IMG/VR virus record: IMGVR_UViG_3300037261_000011
Coordinates: 1-28,214 of that record
Direction: 5' to 3' (one strand)
Source: a virus
DNA length: 28,214 nt
The notes under the pieces were generated by a model, which saw only the letters and a program-made list of their open reading frames with translations, ran no database searches and was not told the origin of the DNA. The position numbers and the translations under genes were made by a program. Below, piece by piece: positions 8,000-14,228 of this stretch (within the stretch, counting starts at the first letter, position 1; each line of letters begins with the position of its first letter).

Positions 8000-8239
8000 A
8001 TGGCAAACGATCCCAAAGCAGCGACAGGCGCGGCTCCGGCTGACGCGAAACCCACACCAGCAACCCCGGCGCCGCACGAGGTCGCGGCCAAGTTCGCAGG
8101 CGACCCGTTGCTGCCGAACCCGACGCTTCTGCGCAAGATCGCAGAGGGCATCTCGGCCAGATCGGGGTTACTTGGCGACGCGCGCACCGTGATTGACGAC
8201 TGGGCGGCAGCGTTCCTTGCGACATACCCGAACGTATAG
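8000..8239 (+). CDS. Ala/Pro-rich small hypothetical protein
   Basis: 79 residues from the ATG at 8000, eight bases after the previous stop; a GTG at 7970 is in frame but lies inside the upstream gene. The N-terminal third is low-complexity Ala/Pro/Thr (TGAAPADAKPTPATPAP). The rest (PNPTLLRKIAEGISARSGLLGDARTVIDDWAAAFLATYP) is predicted helical. No domain is recognised. The gene is followed by a 24-nt hairpin repeat about ten bases after the stop. Confidence 0.5.
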   Translation: MANDPKAATGAAPADAKPTPATPAPHEVAAKFAGDPLLPNPTLLRKIAEGISARSGLLGDARTVIDDWAAAFLATYPNV

Positions 8240-8250
8240 GTTTTCGAATC

Positions 8251-8274
8251 TGAAAAGCTGAAAACGGCTTTTCA
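8251..8274 (+). repeat. 24-nt hairpin repeat, copy 3
   Basis: TGAAAAGCTG, AAAA, CGGCTTTTCA: a ten-base stem with one G-T wobble, followed by CTTTTG. It lies 12 bases after a stop and could terminate transcription. The remaining 92 bases to the next ATG hold only a good ribosome site and a weak GTAAA/TTTAC repeat. Confidence 0.7.
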
Positions 8275-8366
8275 CTTTTGGCAGTAAAATTTAAGGCTTT
8301 ACAGGCAACGCTTGGCGGCGTAGAACAGCTTTTTGATAGAAACTGAAAACTGAGAAGGAGATCATT

Positions 8367-8735
8367 ATGGATTGTTTTTATTGTAGTCATCCACTCGTCA
8401 AGCGCGAGAATCACGCCTGGCACTGCGAAAACCCGGAGTGCAAGTCGAACAGAGCAATTCCAAATCTGCCAGCGCAGCCGCCACCGAAACTCTTGGACGA
8501 CATGGTGACAGAGCTTCTGTCGCTGTTCAGTAAAACTAAGGGCTGGAGTCCAGAGCGGTTGAATGAGGCGCTCGTGTTATCGAAACCCGTGATCGCTGCG
8601 ATGGGCGAGCTACCGGAAACGCCAGCCGGTCAAGACGCACTCGAAATCGCATTGGCGCTGATCGCGGTGATCATTAAAGGGGCGAAGAAATACATCGACG
8701 CGCAGCAAGCGGAGAGCCGGGACGCCGTGATATGA
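8367..8735 (+). CDS. Zinc-ribbon small protein
   Basis: 122 residues with a strong Shine-Dalgarno (AAGGAGAT about seven bases before ATG). The N-terminus is a zinc ribbon: FYCSHPLVKRENHAWHC followed by CENPECKS, giving Cys pairs near residues 3-6 and 20-25. The C-terminal half is helical, with a hydrophobic helix near 90-110 (DALEIALALIAVIIKGAKKYI). This may be a nucleic-acid or protein-binding adaptor. It begins the uninterrupted, translationally overlapping run of small genes that ends at the methyltransferase locus. Function unknown. Confidence 0.6.
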   Translation: MDCFYCSHPLVKRENHAWHCENPECKSNRAIPNLPAQPPPKLLDDMVTELLSLFSKTKGWSPERLNEALVLSKPVIAAMGELPETPAGQDALEIALALIAVIIKGAKKYIDAQQAESRDAVI

Positions 8736-8911
8736 CAATCGAAATTATTCTGATGATACTCGTCGTCATATCCTTTTTCATCGGGCACAGCGTCGGATGG
8801 AAGGCGGGATACAAACACGCGTGCTGGAAACATGAACTTGAAAAAAAGATTAAGTTTATCAGGGAGCAACAGGAACTGGCGAAGCCGCACCACGAAGGAG
8901 GGCACTTGTGA
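8732..8911 (+). CDS. Small single-pass membrane protein
   Basis: 59 residues. It starts with an ATGA overlap on the preceding gene and ends with a GTGA overlap on the next. Residues 3-18 are a clear hydrophobic helix (IEIILMILVVISFFIG), followed by a basic, helical cytoplasmic-looking tail rich in Lys, His and Glu. No family is recognised. The tight overlaps at both ends are the main evidence that this short frame is translated. Confidence 0.6.
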   Translation: MTIEIILMILVVISFFIGHSVGWKAGYKHACWKHELEKKIKFIREQQELAKPHHEGGHL

Positions 8912-9180
8912 GTGCGACAGTCCACGAGATCAAAGTCTATCCGCCAGTCTACAACGCCATCGCCAGCGGAGATAAGACGTTCGAAGTCCGGCGCGACACG
9001 AACCATTTCGAGGCCGGCGAAGTTTTGCGGATGCGCGAGTGGGATTACGAAGGCGCCGGCGAAGGCAGTTACAGCGGCCGCGAGTTGATGATGGAGATCA
9101 CCTACGTGCAAAGAGGGAAGCACAACAACCCGGTGGCGGACGGGTTCTGTATCATGGCGATTAGGAAGGCGGAAGCATGA
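8908..9180 (+). CDS. DUF3850 (ASCH/PUA-like) protein
   Basis: 90 residues with a GTG start that overlaps the previous stop as GTGA. The sequence follows the DUF3850 pattern: HEIKVYPPVYNAIASGDKTFEVRRDTNHFEAGEVLRMREWD, then SYSGRELMMEITYVQRG. This is a compact beta barrel related to ASCH and PUA domains, which bind RNA or modified nucleobases. In phages these proteins are common accessory genes, and a specific substrate is not established. The block order and length match the family. Confidence 0.85.
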   Translation: MSATVHEIKVYPPVYNAIASGDKTFEVRRDTNHFEAGEVLRMREWDYEGAGEGSYSGRELMMEITYVQRGKHNNPVADGFCIMAIRKAEA

Positions 9181-9443
9181 AAAGCGAATCTACCCATCCA
9201 GACCCGCGTGTTACACCGCACAAGTTTATTGAGTGGTGGGAACATAAATCGGACTGGGGAAACTCCACTCCGTTTCTTGAATTCGATGGCGGAGAGGGAC
9301 GCAAAGGAATAATTTACACTCGCGAAGGCATTTGCATGCGTTGCGGGGATATGGCTCAAATTTTGTGCATGGATGCTTCTGAGCAAGAATATAAAGAGGG
9401 CAGGCTCTGTTCAGATTGCTGTCGGCTCGCGTTTGAAACCTAA
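9177..9443 (+). CDS. Small protein with two CxxC pairs
   Basis: 88 residues, beginning at an ATGA overlap. The C-terminal half has CMRCGD and CSDC, spaced about 27 residues apart, suggesting one four-Cys zinc site. The N-terminal half (PHKFIEWWEHKSDWGNSTPFLEFDGG) is aromatic. No family is recognised. Confidence 0.5.
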   Translation: MKSESTHPDPRVTPHKFIEWWEHKSDWGNSTPFLEFDGGEGRKGIIYTREGICMRCGDMAQILCMDASEQEYKEGRLCSDCCRLAFET

Positions 9444-9444
9444 A

Positions 9445-9636
9445 ATGAGCAACCAAACCGAACACTGGTACGCAGTCGGCTTCCTGACCGGCAAAGGCGA
9501 GGATAAAATTACGGCGATTATGAACGCCAAGTATTTCCCAAGCCGCAGCGAAGCGATGAAATGGGCACGCCAAAAGCAATTACGATTCGCAAAATTCTAT
9601 AAACCAAATAAGCAAGATACCTTCCCCAAAGCATGA
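9445..9636 (+). CDS. Small hypothetical protein
   Basis: 63 residues. The ATG at 9445 follows the previous stop by one base; the frame stays open upstream to 9373 but that part overlaps another gene. It reads as an alpha/beta mini-domain (HWYAVGFLTGKGEDKITAIMNAKYFPSRSEAMKWARQK) with a basic tail. It ends in an ATGA overlap with the next gene. No function is recognised. Confidence 0.5.
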   Translation: MSNQTEHWYAVGFLTGKGEDKITAIMNAKYFPSRSEAMKWARQKQLRFAKFYKPNKQDTFPKA

Positions 9637-10181
9637 GCGATCCTTTCAAACGATATTGCTCACAGGACGGAAAGCAGTTGCAAAATGTCGGAGGAGGTCA
9701 CTGGCAATGTCCAAAATGCAAACGTGAATTTGTGCTTAGCGCGCCGAATTTATCGAAATTGAAAACGGTCGAGAAAAAAGAAACGCCCGGCGAAACGAAT
9801 CCCGAAGAACGCAAAGCAGTAGTTGACAATTACGTGGCACAAATCCTAGCGCAACGAGCAGAGATTCTCGAAGGGTTCATCGCGAAGTTTGGATGCCAAC
9901 CAGAAGAGGCGCAACAGATCAACTACGGGAACCGGTGGAAGGTCGAGAAGATCGACCCGGAGGAGCGGGAGAAGTTGCGGGCGGAGGTTATCAAATCGGC
10001 GACCGCGAAGGAGATGGTGGATTTGATTCGCGCGCTGCTCAACGGATTGAAACTTGCGGACACTGATTATCAACGTTTGAATTCGGACGTGTTGATTCTG
10101 GATGAGGCTACGAAACCCGCGCTCAAAAAACTCCGAGAACTGTTCGCACTGGACGAGCCGAGCAAGATCGTGACGCTATGA
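9633..10181 (+). CDS. Zinc-ribbon/coiled-coil hypothetical protein
   Basis: 182 residues. The N-terminus has a ribbon-like C...HWQCPKCKREF segment. A charged middle (KTVEKKETPGETNPEERKAVVDNYVAQILAQRAEILEGF) and a helical C-terminus follow. A short run VEKIDPEEREKLRAEVIKSATAKEMVDLIRALL looks like a helical bundle. Both ends overlap neighbours as ATGA (9633-9636 and 10178-10181). No enzyme motif is seen. The gene is probably real given its length and overlaps, with unknown role. Confidence 0.55.
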   Translation: MSDPFKRYCSQDGKQLQNVGGGHWQCPKCKREFVLSAPNLSKLKTVEKKETPGETNPEERKAVVDNYVAQILAQRAEILEGFIAKFGCQPEEAQQINYGNRWKVEKIDPEEREKLRAEVIKSATAKEMVDLIRALLNGLKLADTDYQRLNSDVLILDEATKPALKKLRELFALDEPSKIVTL

Positions 10182-10456
10182 GCTGGGACATAGAATTAGG
10201 GAACGGTCGGTTAACAATTCATGTTACCGCATCGGGAGAACCCACATCGTGTTCTCCACAACGATTCTGGCTCGGACAAGAGAACGAAATCCGTCAACGC
10301 ATGGCGCGAACACGACGAGAATATGACGGAGTCGAGCACCGCCAACGCGAGCTCGGCCACTACTACGGCGAGACCGATGTCGAAGGCAGACTGTGGAGCC
10401 CTAAGCACCCTGACGACCAATACCTGCCAATCAACCTGTGGGACGAGACGCCGTGA
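10178..10456 (+). CDS. Small hypothetical protein
   Basis: 92 residues, starting at an ATGA overlap and ending two bases before the next ATG. The central part is strongly charged (RQRMARTRREYDGVEHRQREL) and the C-terminal part is aromatic/proline-containing (RLWSPKHPDDQYLPINLWDETP). No family is recognised. Confidence 0.5.
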   Translation: MSWDIELGNGRLTIHVTASGEPTSCSPQRFWLGQENEIRQRMARTRREYDGVEHRQRELGHYYGETDVEGRLWSPKHPDDQYLPINLWDETP

Positions 10457-10458
10457 TT

Positions 10459-10896
10459 ATGGCCATCCTGAATTACACCACGCAAATCGCCGCACAAAAG
10501 ACGGTGGCAGAGATTCAGTCGATACTTTGTAAATCGAAAGCGTCTGCCGTTCTTACCGAGTACGACCCCGAAGGAGTTTTAAGCGCGATCAGTTTTCGTA
10601 TTACAAAAATCCACGGACTGATGTCATTCCGGTTGCCAGCGAACATCGACAACGTCTGGAAAGTGATCGCCAAGGACCGCAGCATCCCGCAACGGCTTCG
10701 GAACAGAGACCAGGCATCACGAGTGGCGTGGAGGATCGTCAAAGACTGGCTGGAAGCGCAGCTCGCATTTGTCGAGTCGCAACAAGCCGAGTTCGAGCAA
10801 GTGTTCCTTCCTTACATGCAAGACTCGAAAGGCACGACGATCTTTGAAGCATTGCGTGACAAGAAGTTTGTCGGACTTGCATTGCCAGAAAAATGA
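10459..10896 (+). CDS. Conserved-type phage protein
   Basis: 145 residues from ATG 10459; an in-frame ATG at 10438 overlaps the upstream gene. The sequence AILNYTTQIAAQKTVAEIQSIL, then ISFRI, MSFRLPANID, QASRVAWRIVKDWLEAQLAFVESQQAEFEQVFLPYM matches, from memory, a widespread phage family of unknown function, usually encoded among small accessory genes. The start MAILNYTT agrees with that family. The stop overlaps the next start as ATGA. Confidence 0.65.
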   Translation: MAILNYTTQIAAQKTVAEIQSILCKSKASAVLTEYDPEGVLSAISFRITKIHGLMSFRLPANIDNVWKVIAKDRSIPQRLRNRDQASRVAWRIVKDWLEAQLAFVESQQAEFEQVFLPYMQDSKGTTIFEALRDKKFVGLALPEK

Positions 10897-11093
10897 AAAC
10901 AAAAAAAACCGGAAAAGCAGCGCGCGACCTGATCGAAGCGAGAGAGCGAGCGAAACGAGCGCGCAATTATGCCGAGAAGTTCCCTGAGTTCTCGAGCCTG
11001 GACGCGCCCTGGTGCACAGTTCCGTGGCAGCTTGAACGGTTGTCGAAGTTCAACGAAAAGTCAGCGCCATTGCCTGTCGAAAAAGAATCATGA
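10893..11093 (+). CDS. Basic small hypothetical protein
   Basis: 66 residues. Lys/Arg-rich N-terminus (KTKKTGKAARDLIEARERAKRARNYAEK), then WCTVPWQLERL. It begins and ends in ATGA overlaps. It is probably helical and nucleic-acid-binding in character, but no family is recognised. Confidence 0.5.
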   Translation: MKTKKTGKAARDLIEARERAKRARNYAEKFPEFSSLDAPWCTVPWQLERLSKFNEKSAPLPVEKES

Positions 11094-11479
11094 GCCAGAA
11101 ATATAAAACCTTCATCATCCTGGTCGTCATCTGCACGTTCGTCGCGTTCGGCGTTTTATTATTGAAGCGGCCGCAACCCAAAACAAAGCAGTTCATCGGG
11201 GTAAAGGATGAGAATACATTCGTTGGCGAACAACTCACACCGAACCCGTTCGCAACGCCAACTCCTCCACAGCCCGAATTCTGGCTCCGAATCTGGAACA
11301 AGGACGGGACGCCGGCGCAAGGGTTTCCGCAACCGGAGCAGGTCTTCGCGACGAGCAAGTTCAAGCCGGTCGTTACGACATTCGTCGATAAATCGGAGAC
11401 TGGAACCGTCGTTTACAGAATCGAATTCAAAGGTGAAGGTCCGACCGAACCCAAAACCAAGAGAGGCAAACGAAAATGA
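11090..11479 (+). CDS. Membrane-anchored small protein (paralogue-like of 1323-1688)
   Basis: 129 residues. One N-terminal transmembrane helix (residues 8-25, FIILVVICTFVAFGVLLL), a proline-rich spacer (TPNPFATPTPPQPEFWLRI), then a small beta-rich domain with FKPVVTTF and VVYRIEF, and a Lys-rich tail. The spaced motifs WLR(I/V), FKP(V/I)VT and (Y/W)(R/E)IEF are shared with the product at 1323-1688, suggesting duplication or two acquisitions of one family. Topology would be N-in with the C-terminal domain outside the cytoplasm. It is coupled to both neighbours by ATGA overlaps. Confidence 0.6.
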   Translation: MSQKYKTFIILVVICTFVAFGVLLLKRPQPKTKQFIGVKDENTFVGEQLTPNPFATPTPPQPEFWLRIWNKDGTPAQGFPQPEQVFATSKFKPVVTTFVDKSETGTVVYRIEFKGEGPTEPKTKRGKRK

Positions 11480-12048
11480 AGATCATCGTATGGCTCATCA
11501 TACTTTACGCTGCGACCGCACTCGGCGCTCCGTGCGGACCGAACGGAGATTCAACGCAGCCGAGATTGATCGCGCTCGACCAGTTAAAGAACCGGAGCAC
11601 CGCGCCGGCAAGCTTCGTGACGATGGATTGGAAGGTCTTGACCGAGCAGGGCGACGACAGCAAACGCTACGATTCATCTAATGGTGGGACGCTGACCGGC
11701 TACGTCGCGTTCGTTGAACCGGGCGGGATCGAGAGCTGCAACTGTCACGCCAAAGACGCTGCGCACCGCGACACCCACATCTATGTGGCTAGAGACGCGC
11801 AGCACGCACAGAAGAAGCAATGTGTGATCGTCGAAGTTACTCCCCGATCTCGCGCAAACTATCCTGAGTGGGCGACCGCGGTGTTGAAGAAAACGATTAT
11901 CGGCCATGTCGTGCAATTTAGCGGTTGGATATTCTACGATGAGGAGCACAAACAGAATGCGACCGATACGAGCCCATATAACGCGAAGGCATGGCGGGTC
12001 GGCTGCCTTGAGATTCATCCAGTTACAAGCATCAAAATCATACAATGA
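11476..12048 (+). CDS. Secreted OB-fold-like protein
   Basis: 190 residues with a signal peptide (MKIIVWLIILYAATALGAP, cleavage likely near residue 18). The mature part has TLTGYVAFVEPGGIESCNCHAKDAAHRDTHIYV, VVQFSGWIFYDEEHKQ and a closing WRVGCLEIHPVTSIKI. I recall this arrangement, especially the H/D-containing D-x-H-x-H segment and the WR...EIHPVT end, from a family of secreted bacterial OB-fold-like proteins of unknown function. A cargo acting at the cell envelope is the natural reading. It starts and ends with ATGA overlaps. Confidence 0.6.
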   Translation: MKIIVWLIILYAATALGAPCGPNGDSTQPRLIALDQLKNRSTAPASFVTMDWKVLTEQGDDSKRYDSSNGGTLTGYVAFVEPGGIESCNCHAKDAAHRDTHIYVARDAQHAQKKQCVIVEVTPRSRANYPEWATAVLKKTIIGHVVQFSGWIFYDEEHKQNATDTSPYNAKAWRVGCLEIHPVTSIKIIQ

Positions 12049-12227
12049 AAGAAAAAATCGAATACCTAATCACGCAGTGGGAAACCAAAAGAGCGGACAT
12101 AAAGTTAAAAGCGCAGCAGTTAAAATCTAGAGGGTTGCCGCCTGCAAATTTCGAGGTTGTTAAGCTTGAAGCGATGGCCGTTCAATTAGCTGAGTGTATT
12201 GTTGATCTGAGAACGGCTGGAGAATAA
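12045..12227 (+). CDS. Small helical hypothetical protein
   Basis: 60 residues, helical and charged (EYLITQWETKRADIKLKAQQL), likely a short coiled coil. It starts at an ATGA overlap with the secreted protein gene. No family is recognised. Confidence 0.45.
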   Translation: MKEKIEYLITQWETKRADIKLKAQQLKSRGLPPANFEVVKLEAMAVQLAECIVDLRTAGE

Positions 12228-12237
12228 CCGTAAACCA

Positions 12238-12429
12238 ATGCCTGAGATTAAATCTAACTGGCTCTGGAATGCCCAACAGGAACGCTTTGAAATGGAAGCT
12301 TACCCCACACCGAGAAAAGACTATACGTCGCTCTTCAAAGATTTAGAGATGAATCCAAAGCTTAAAGAGTTTATCGAGACCGTCTTGGACGACATCGCTA
12401 AACAAGTTGTGACCTGGCGCCGCAAATGA
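12238..12429 (+). CDS. Small hypothetical protein
   Basis: 63 residues with an acidic, helical C-terminus (NPKLKEFIETVLDDIAKQVVTWRRK) and an aromatic N-terminus (NWLWNAQQERFEMEAYPTPRKDY). The stop overlaps the next start as ATGA. No family is recognised. Confidence 0.45.
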   Translation: MPEIKSNWLWNAQQERFEMEAYPTPRKDYTSLFKDLEMNPKLKEFIETVLDDIAKQVVTWRRK

Positions 12430-12839
12430 AACCACCGTGGATGAAAGAGGATCGACAACTGACCCGCTGGTCGCCGCGCAAGACAACATTGTCGAAGTTC
12501 GAGCAACTGATCCTCGGCCTGTTTTTATTTAGTCTCGCCGTGGCGCTTCTCCTGTCGTATCTCTTGATTCGATGCGAGCACGAGCTAAATGCGCGACCTT
12601 CGCCATCGCCGTTGCCGCGTTTGAATTCGCCGGATGCGCAGCGACAGACTTTCTCGTACAAAACTTTCCACAAATATCCCACTCACAGGCCGAGACCGAC
12701 GAACTTCTCGCCCGCGACCCTGATCTGGAATGGCGACTTCTCATATTGCAAGTCCCGAATGATGACAAGTGGCATTATGGCGGGAACGCGGCACGCGAGC
12801 ACAGCAAGACCGGAGTCGGCGGCTGGTATGCCGCTGTGA
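12426..12839 (+). CDS. Small membrane protein overlapping a lipoprotein gene
   Basis: The frame encodes 137 residues, starting at an ATGA overlap. Residues about 25-47 form a transmembrane helix (FEQLILGLFLFSLAVALLLSYLLI), followed by a Pro/Ser-rich stretch (RPSPSPLPRLN). Downstream of about 12600 it reads in another frame across the lipoprotein gene 12572-12910, and the composition there (Thr/Arg/Pro, no coiled coil) looks less like a natural domain. The true product may therefore be mainly the N-terminal 60 residues plus a tail. The nested arrangement recalls Rz/Rz1 spanins, but the periplasmic coiled coil expected for Rz is absent. Confidence 0.4.
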   Translation: MKPPWMKEDRQLTRWSPRKTTLSKFEQLILGLFLFSLAVALLLSYLLIRCEHELNARPSPSPLPRLNSPDAQRQTFSYKTFHKYPTHRPRPTNFSPATLIWNGDFSYCKSRMMTSGIMAGTRHASTARPESAAGMPL

Positions 12840-12910
12840 GTTTCAAACACGCGATTCCGTGGCCGTTGCCAAGTCCAACTCCAAAGCCGATAGTTCCGAG
12901 TCCGAAATGA
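12572..12910 (+). CDS. Putative lipoprotein, nested start
   Basis: 112 residues with a lipoprotein-type signal: basic N-terminus MRARAK, hydrophobic core, then lipobox FAGC with Cys22. The mature part is soluble (DLEWRLLILQVPNDDKWHYGG, GGWYAAVSFKHAIPW) and ends in a proline-rich tail (PLPSPTPKPIVPSPK). It starts inside 12426-12839 in another frame and ends with an ATGA overlap on the next gene. It may be an outer-membrane lipoprotein such as an o-spanin or a superinfection-exclusion factor. The lipobox and the downstream coupling make it the more convincing of the two overlapping frames. Confidence 0.55.
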   Translation: MRARAKCATFAIAVAAFEFAGCAATDFLVQNFPQISHSQAETDELLARDPDLEWRLLILQVPNDDKWHYGGNAAREHSKTGVGGWYAAVSFKHAIPWPLPSPTPKPIVPSPK

Positions 12911-13188
12911 TTGAGCAACACCATCTCAGACTGGACTGGTTACAAACGAGCGCTAACGCTGTCGCGCACATGGTTGCAACAGATGGAAAAAGCGCGGGAG
13001 CATTTTGCGGTTACGTTCCAGTCGGCGGACTGTTCTATCGAATGAACTGCCCCATCATCACCTCGAACAGTTACGCGGTGCCGGCGAAATGCGCGCAGTG
13101 CGATGAGATCGACAAGTCAGGATGCGAACTTTACTGGACGGATTCGGAGACGGGCGAAATGATCACGGTGAGAGCGGAGCGCAGGTGA
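12907..13188 (+). CDS. Small hypothetical protein with Cys pair
   Basis: 93 residues from the ATG at 12907, which overlaps the lipoprotein stop as ATGA; the frame is open further upstream but that part lies inside the lipoprotein gene. It contains GYVPVGGLFYRMNCPIIT and CAQCDEIDKSGCELYW, a possible metal-binding cysteine group. Its stop (TGA 13186-13188) sits inside the GTG-A-ATG start region of the two methyltransferase-locus genes, so all three are coupled. Confidence 0.5.
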   Translation: MIEQHHLRLDWLQTSANAVAHMVATDGKSAGAFCGYVPVGGLFYRMNCPIITSNSYAVPAKCAQCDEIDKSGCELYWTDSETGEMITVRAERR

Positions 13189-14048
13189 ATGAGCTACATC
13201 TTTTTGCAGGAGCAGGCGGGGGAATCCTTGGCGGAATGCTTCTCGGACATACCTGCGTATGTGCTGTCGAGATTGAACCTTATTGCCGACAGGTCTTGCT
13301 CCAAAGGCAGCGCGACGGAATCTTGCCAAGGTTCCCAATCTGGGACGATGTTAAAACCTTTGACGGGAAGCCGTGGAGAGGGCTTGTCGATGTCGTCTGC
13401 GGCGGGTTCCCCTGCCAAGACATCAGTTACGCCGGAGCAAGAGCCGGAATCGAAGGAAGTCAATCTGGACTTTGGTCAGAAATGGCAAGGATCATTTACG
13501 AGATTAGACCCGCTTTTGCGTTTGTGGAAAACTCCTCAGGCCTTACTATTCGCGGGCTTGGAAACGTTCTCAGAGACCTGGCCAAAATTCGGTATAATGC
13601 AAGATGGTGCGTGTTGGGCGCTGACGCCGTCGGAGCTAACCATCACCGAAAACGAATTTGGATATTGGCTTCCGACTCCGACAAAGAGCGATGCGGAACT
13701 GGGAGCACCGGAAGGCAAAGACGATACCTTCCGAATCACGTCAACGGGAATGCCACGAAAGATCAATCGAAACGGAACGAGCGGATCAGTAGGATTAGCG
13801 AGGCTCCTGGCTATGATGCCAACTCCCAGGAAATCGCGAGGGTTCACGAATCCAACAGAGGGCAAAGAGCGAAACGATTGCCTAACCACATTTCTCCTTG
13901 GAAAACCTGTCCTTGGGATGAGACCAAATCCAGAGTTTGTAGAGTGGATGATGGATTGGCCGATAGGGTGGACAGAACGGAATCCATTGGCAACGGACAA
14001 GTTCCAGCAGTGGTTCGACTCGCATGGGAAACTTTGACTGAAAAGTGA
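13185..14048 (+). CDS. DNA (cytosine-5) methyltransferase
   Basis: 287 residues from GTG 13185; the frame is open upstream to 13122, but that part overlaps another gene and lacks family character. Motif I is LHLFAGAGGG (4-13), the catalytic loop GGFPCQDIS has Cys77, motif VI is VENSSG (E115), motif VIII is HHRKRIWIL (153-161), and motif X is GNGQVPAVVRLAW (269-281). All core motifs are present with a short target-recognition region in between. It would methylate C5 of cytosine in double-stranded DNA. Its body is overlapped from 13189 to 14037 by a second frame that also looks genuine. Confidence 0.92.
   Translation: MNELHLFAGAGGGILGGMLLGHTCVCAVEIEPYCRQVLLQRQRDGILPRFPIWDDVKTFDGKPWRGLVDVVCGGFPCQDISYAGARAGIEGSQSGLWSEMARIIYEIRPAFAFVENSSGLTIRGLGNVLRDLAKIRYNARWCVLGADAVGANHHRKRIWILASDSDKERCGTGSTGRQRRYLPNHVNGNATKDQSKRNERISRISEAPGYDANSQEIARVHESNRGQRAKRLPNHISPWKTCPWDETKSRVCRVDDGLADRVDRTESIGNGQVPAVVRLAWETLTEK
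13189..14037 (+). CDS. Methyltransferase-associated protein in overlapping frame
   Basis: 282 residues, starting at an ATG four bases after the methyltransferase GTG and ending 11 bases before its stop, all on the same strand in the next frame. The product follows a phage family I recognise: an opening MSYIFLQEQAGESLAECFSDIPAYVLSRL, a Ser/Gly-rich part with GEGLSMSSAAGSPAKT, then LWKTPQALLFAGLETFSETWPKFGIMQDG, YWLPTPTKSDAE, and an ending NPEFVEWMMDWPIGWTE...KFQQWFDSHG. From memory such proteins occur beside or overlapping phage C5-methyltransferases; their function is not established and DNA modification is a guess. The recognisable blocks throughout argue that both frames are used. Confidence 0.75.
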   Translation: MSYIFLQEQAGESLAECFSDIPAYVLSRLNLIADRSCSKGSATESCQGSQSGTMLKPLTGSRGEGLSMSSAAGSPAKTSVTPEQEPESKEVNLDFGQKWQGSFTRLDPLLRLWKTPQALLFAGLETFSETWPKFGIMQDGACWALTPSELTITENEFGYWLPTPTKSDAELGAPEGKDDTFRITSTGMPRKINRNGTSGSVGLARLLAMMPTPRKSRGFTNPTEGKERNDCLTTFLLGKPVLGMRPNPEFVEWMMDWPIGWTERNPLATDKFQQWFDSHGKL

Positions 14049-14069
14049 AAAGCCGAAAACAACTTTTCA
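14046..14069 (+). repeat. 24-nt hairpin repeat, copy 4
   Basis: TGAAAAGCCG, AAAA, CAACTTTTCA. It begins inside the stop codon of the methyltransferase. Its flanks (AAG before, GATTC after) match copy 6. Confidence 0.6.
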
Positions 14070-14104
14070 GATTCCACTTCGTTAAGAAAACTTGCGCGCA
14101 CTCG

Positions 14105-14121
14105 CTCTTAAGTGTTAAGAG
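14105..14121 (+). promoter_or_regulatory. Perfect inverted repeat before the portal gene
   Basis: CTCTTAA, GTG, TTAAGAG: a seven-base perfect inverted repeat in the 180-base gap between the methyltransferase locus and the portal. The AT-rich symmetry is that of an operator for a small dimeric repressor, but no regulator is known to bind here. The rest of the gap has a GAGGTGA ribosome-like site at 14182-14188 and no convincing promoter. Confidence 0.35.
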
Positions 14122-14228
14122 TGTCGGCAAATGCCCGCTTCGCGCGTCAACGTAGAAACTGTCTATTCTTTGGCGGGGAGTGAGGTGATCATATCCCGAT
14201 AGATTCTTCACATCCGGATCTCGATTCG

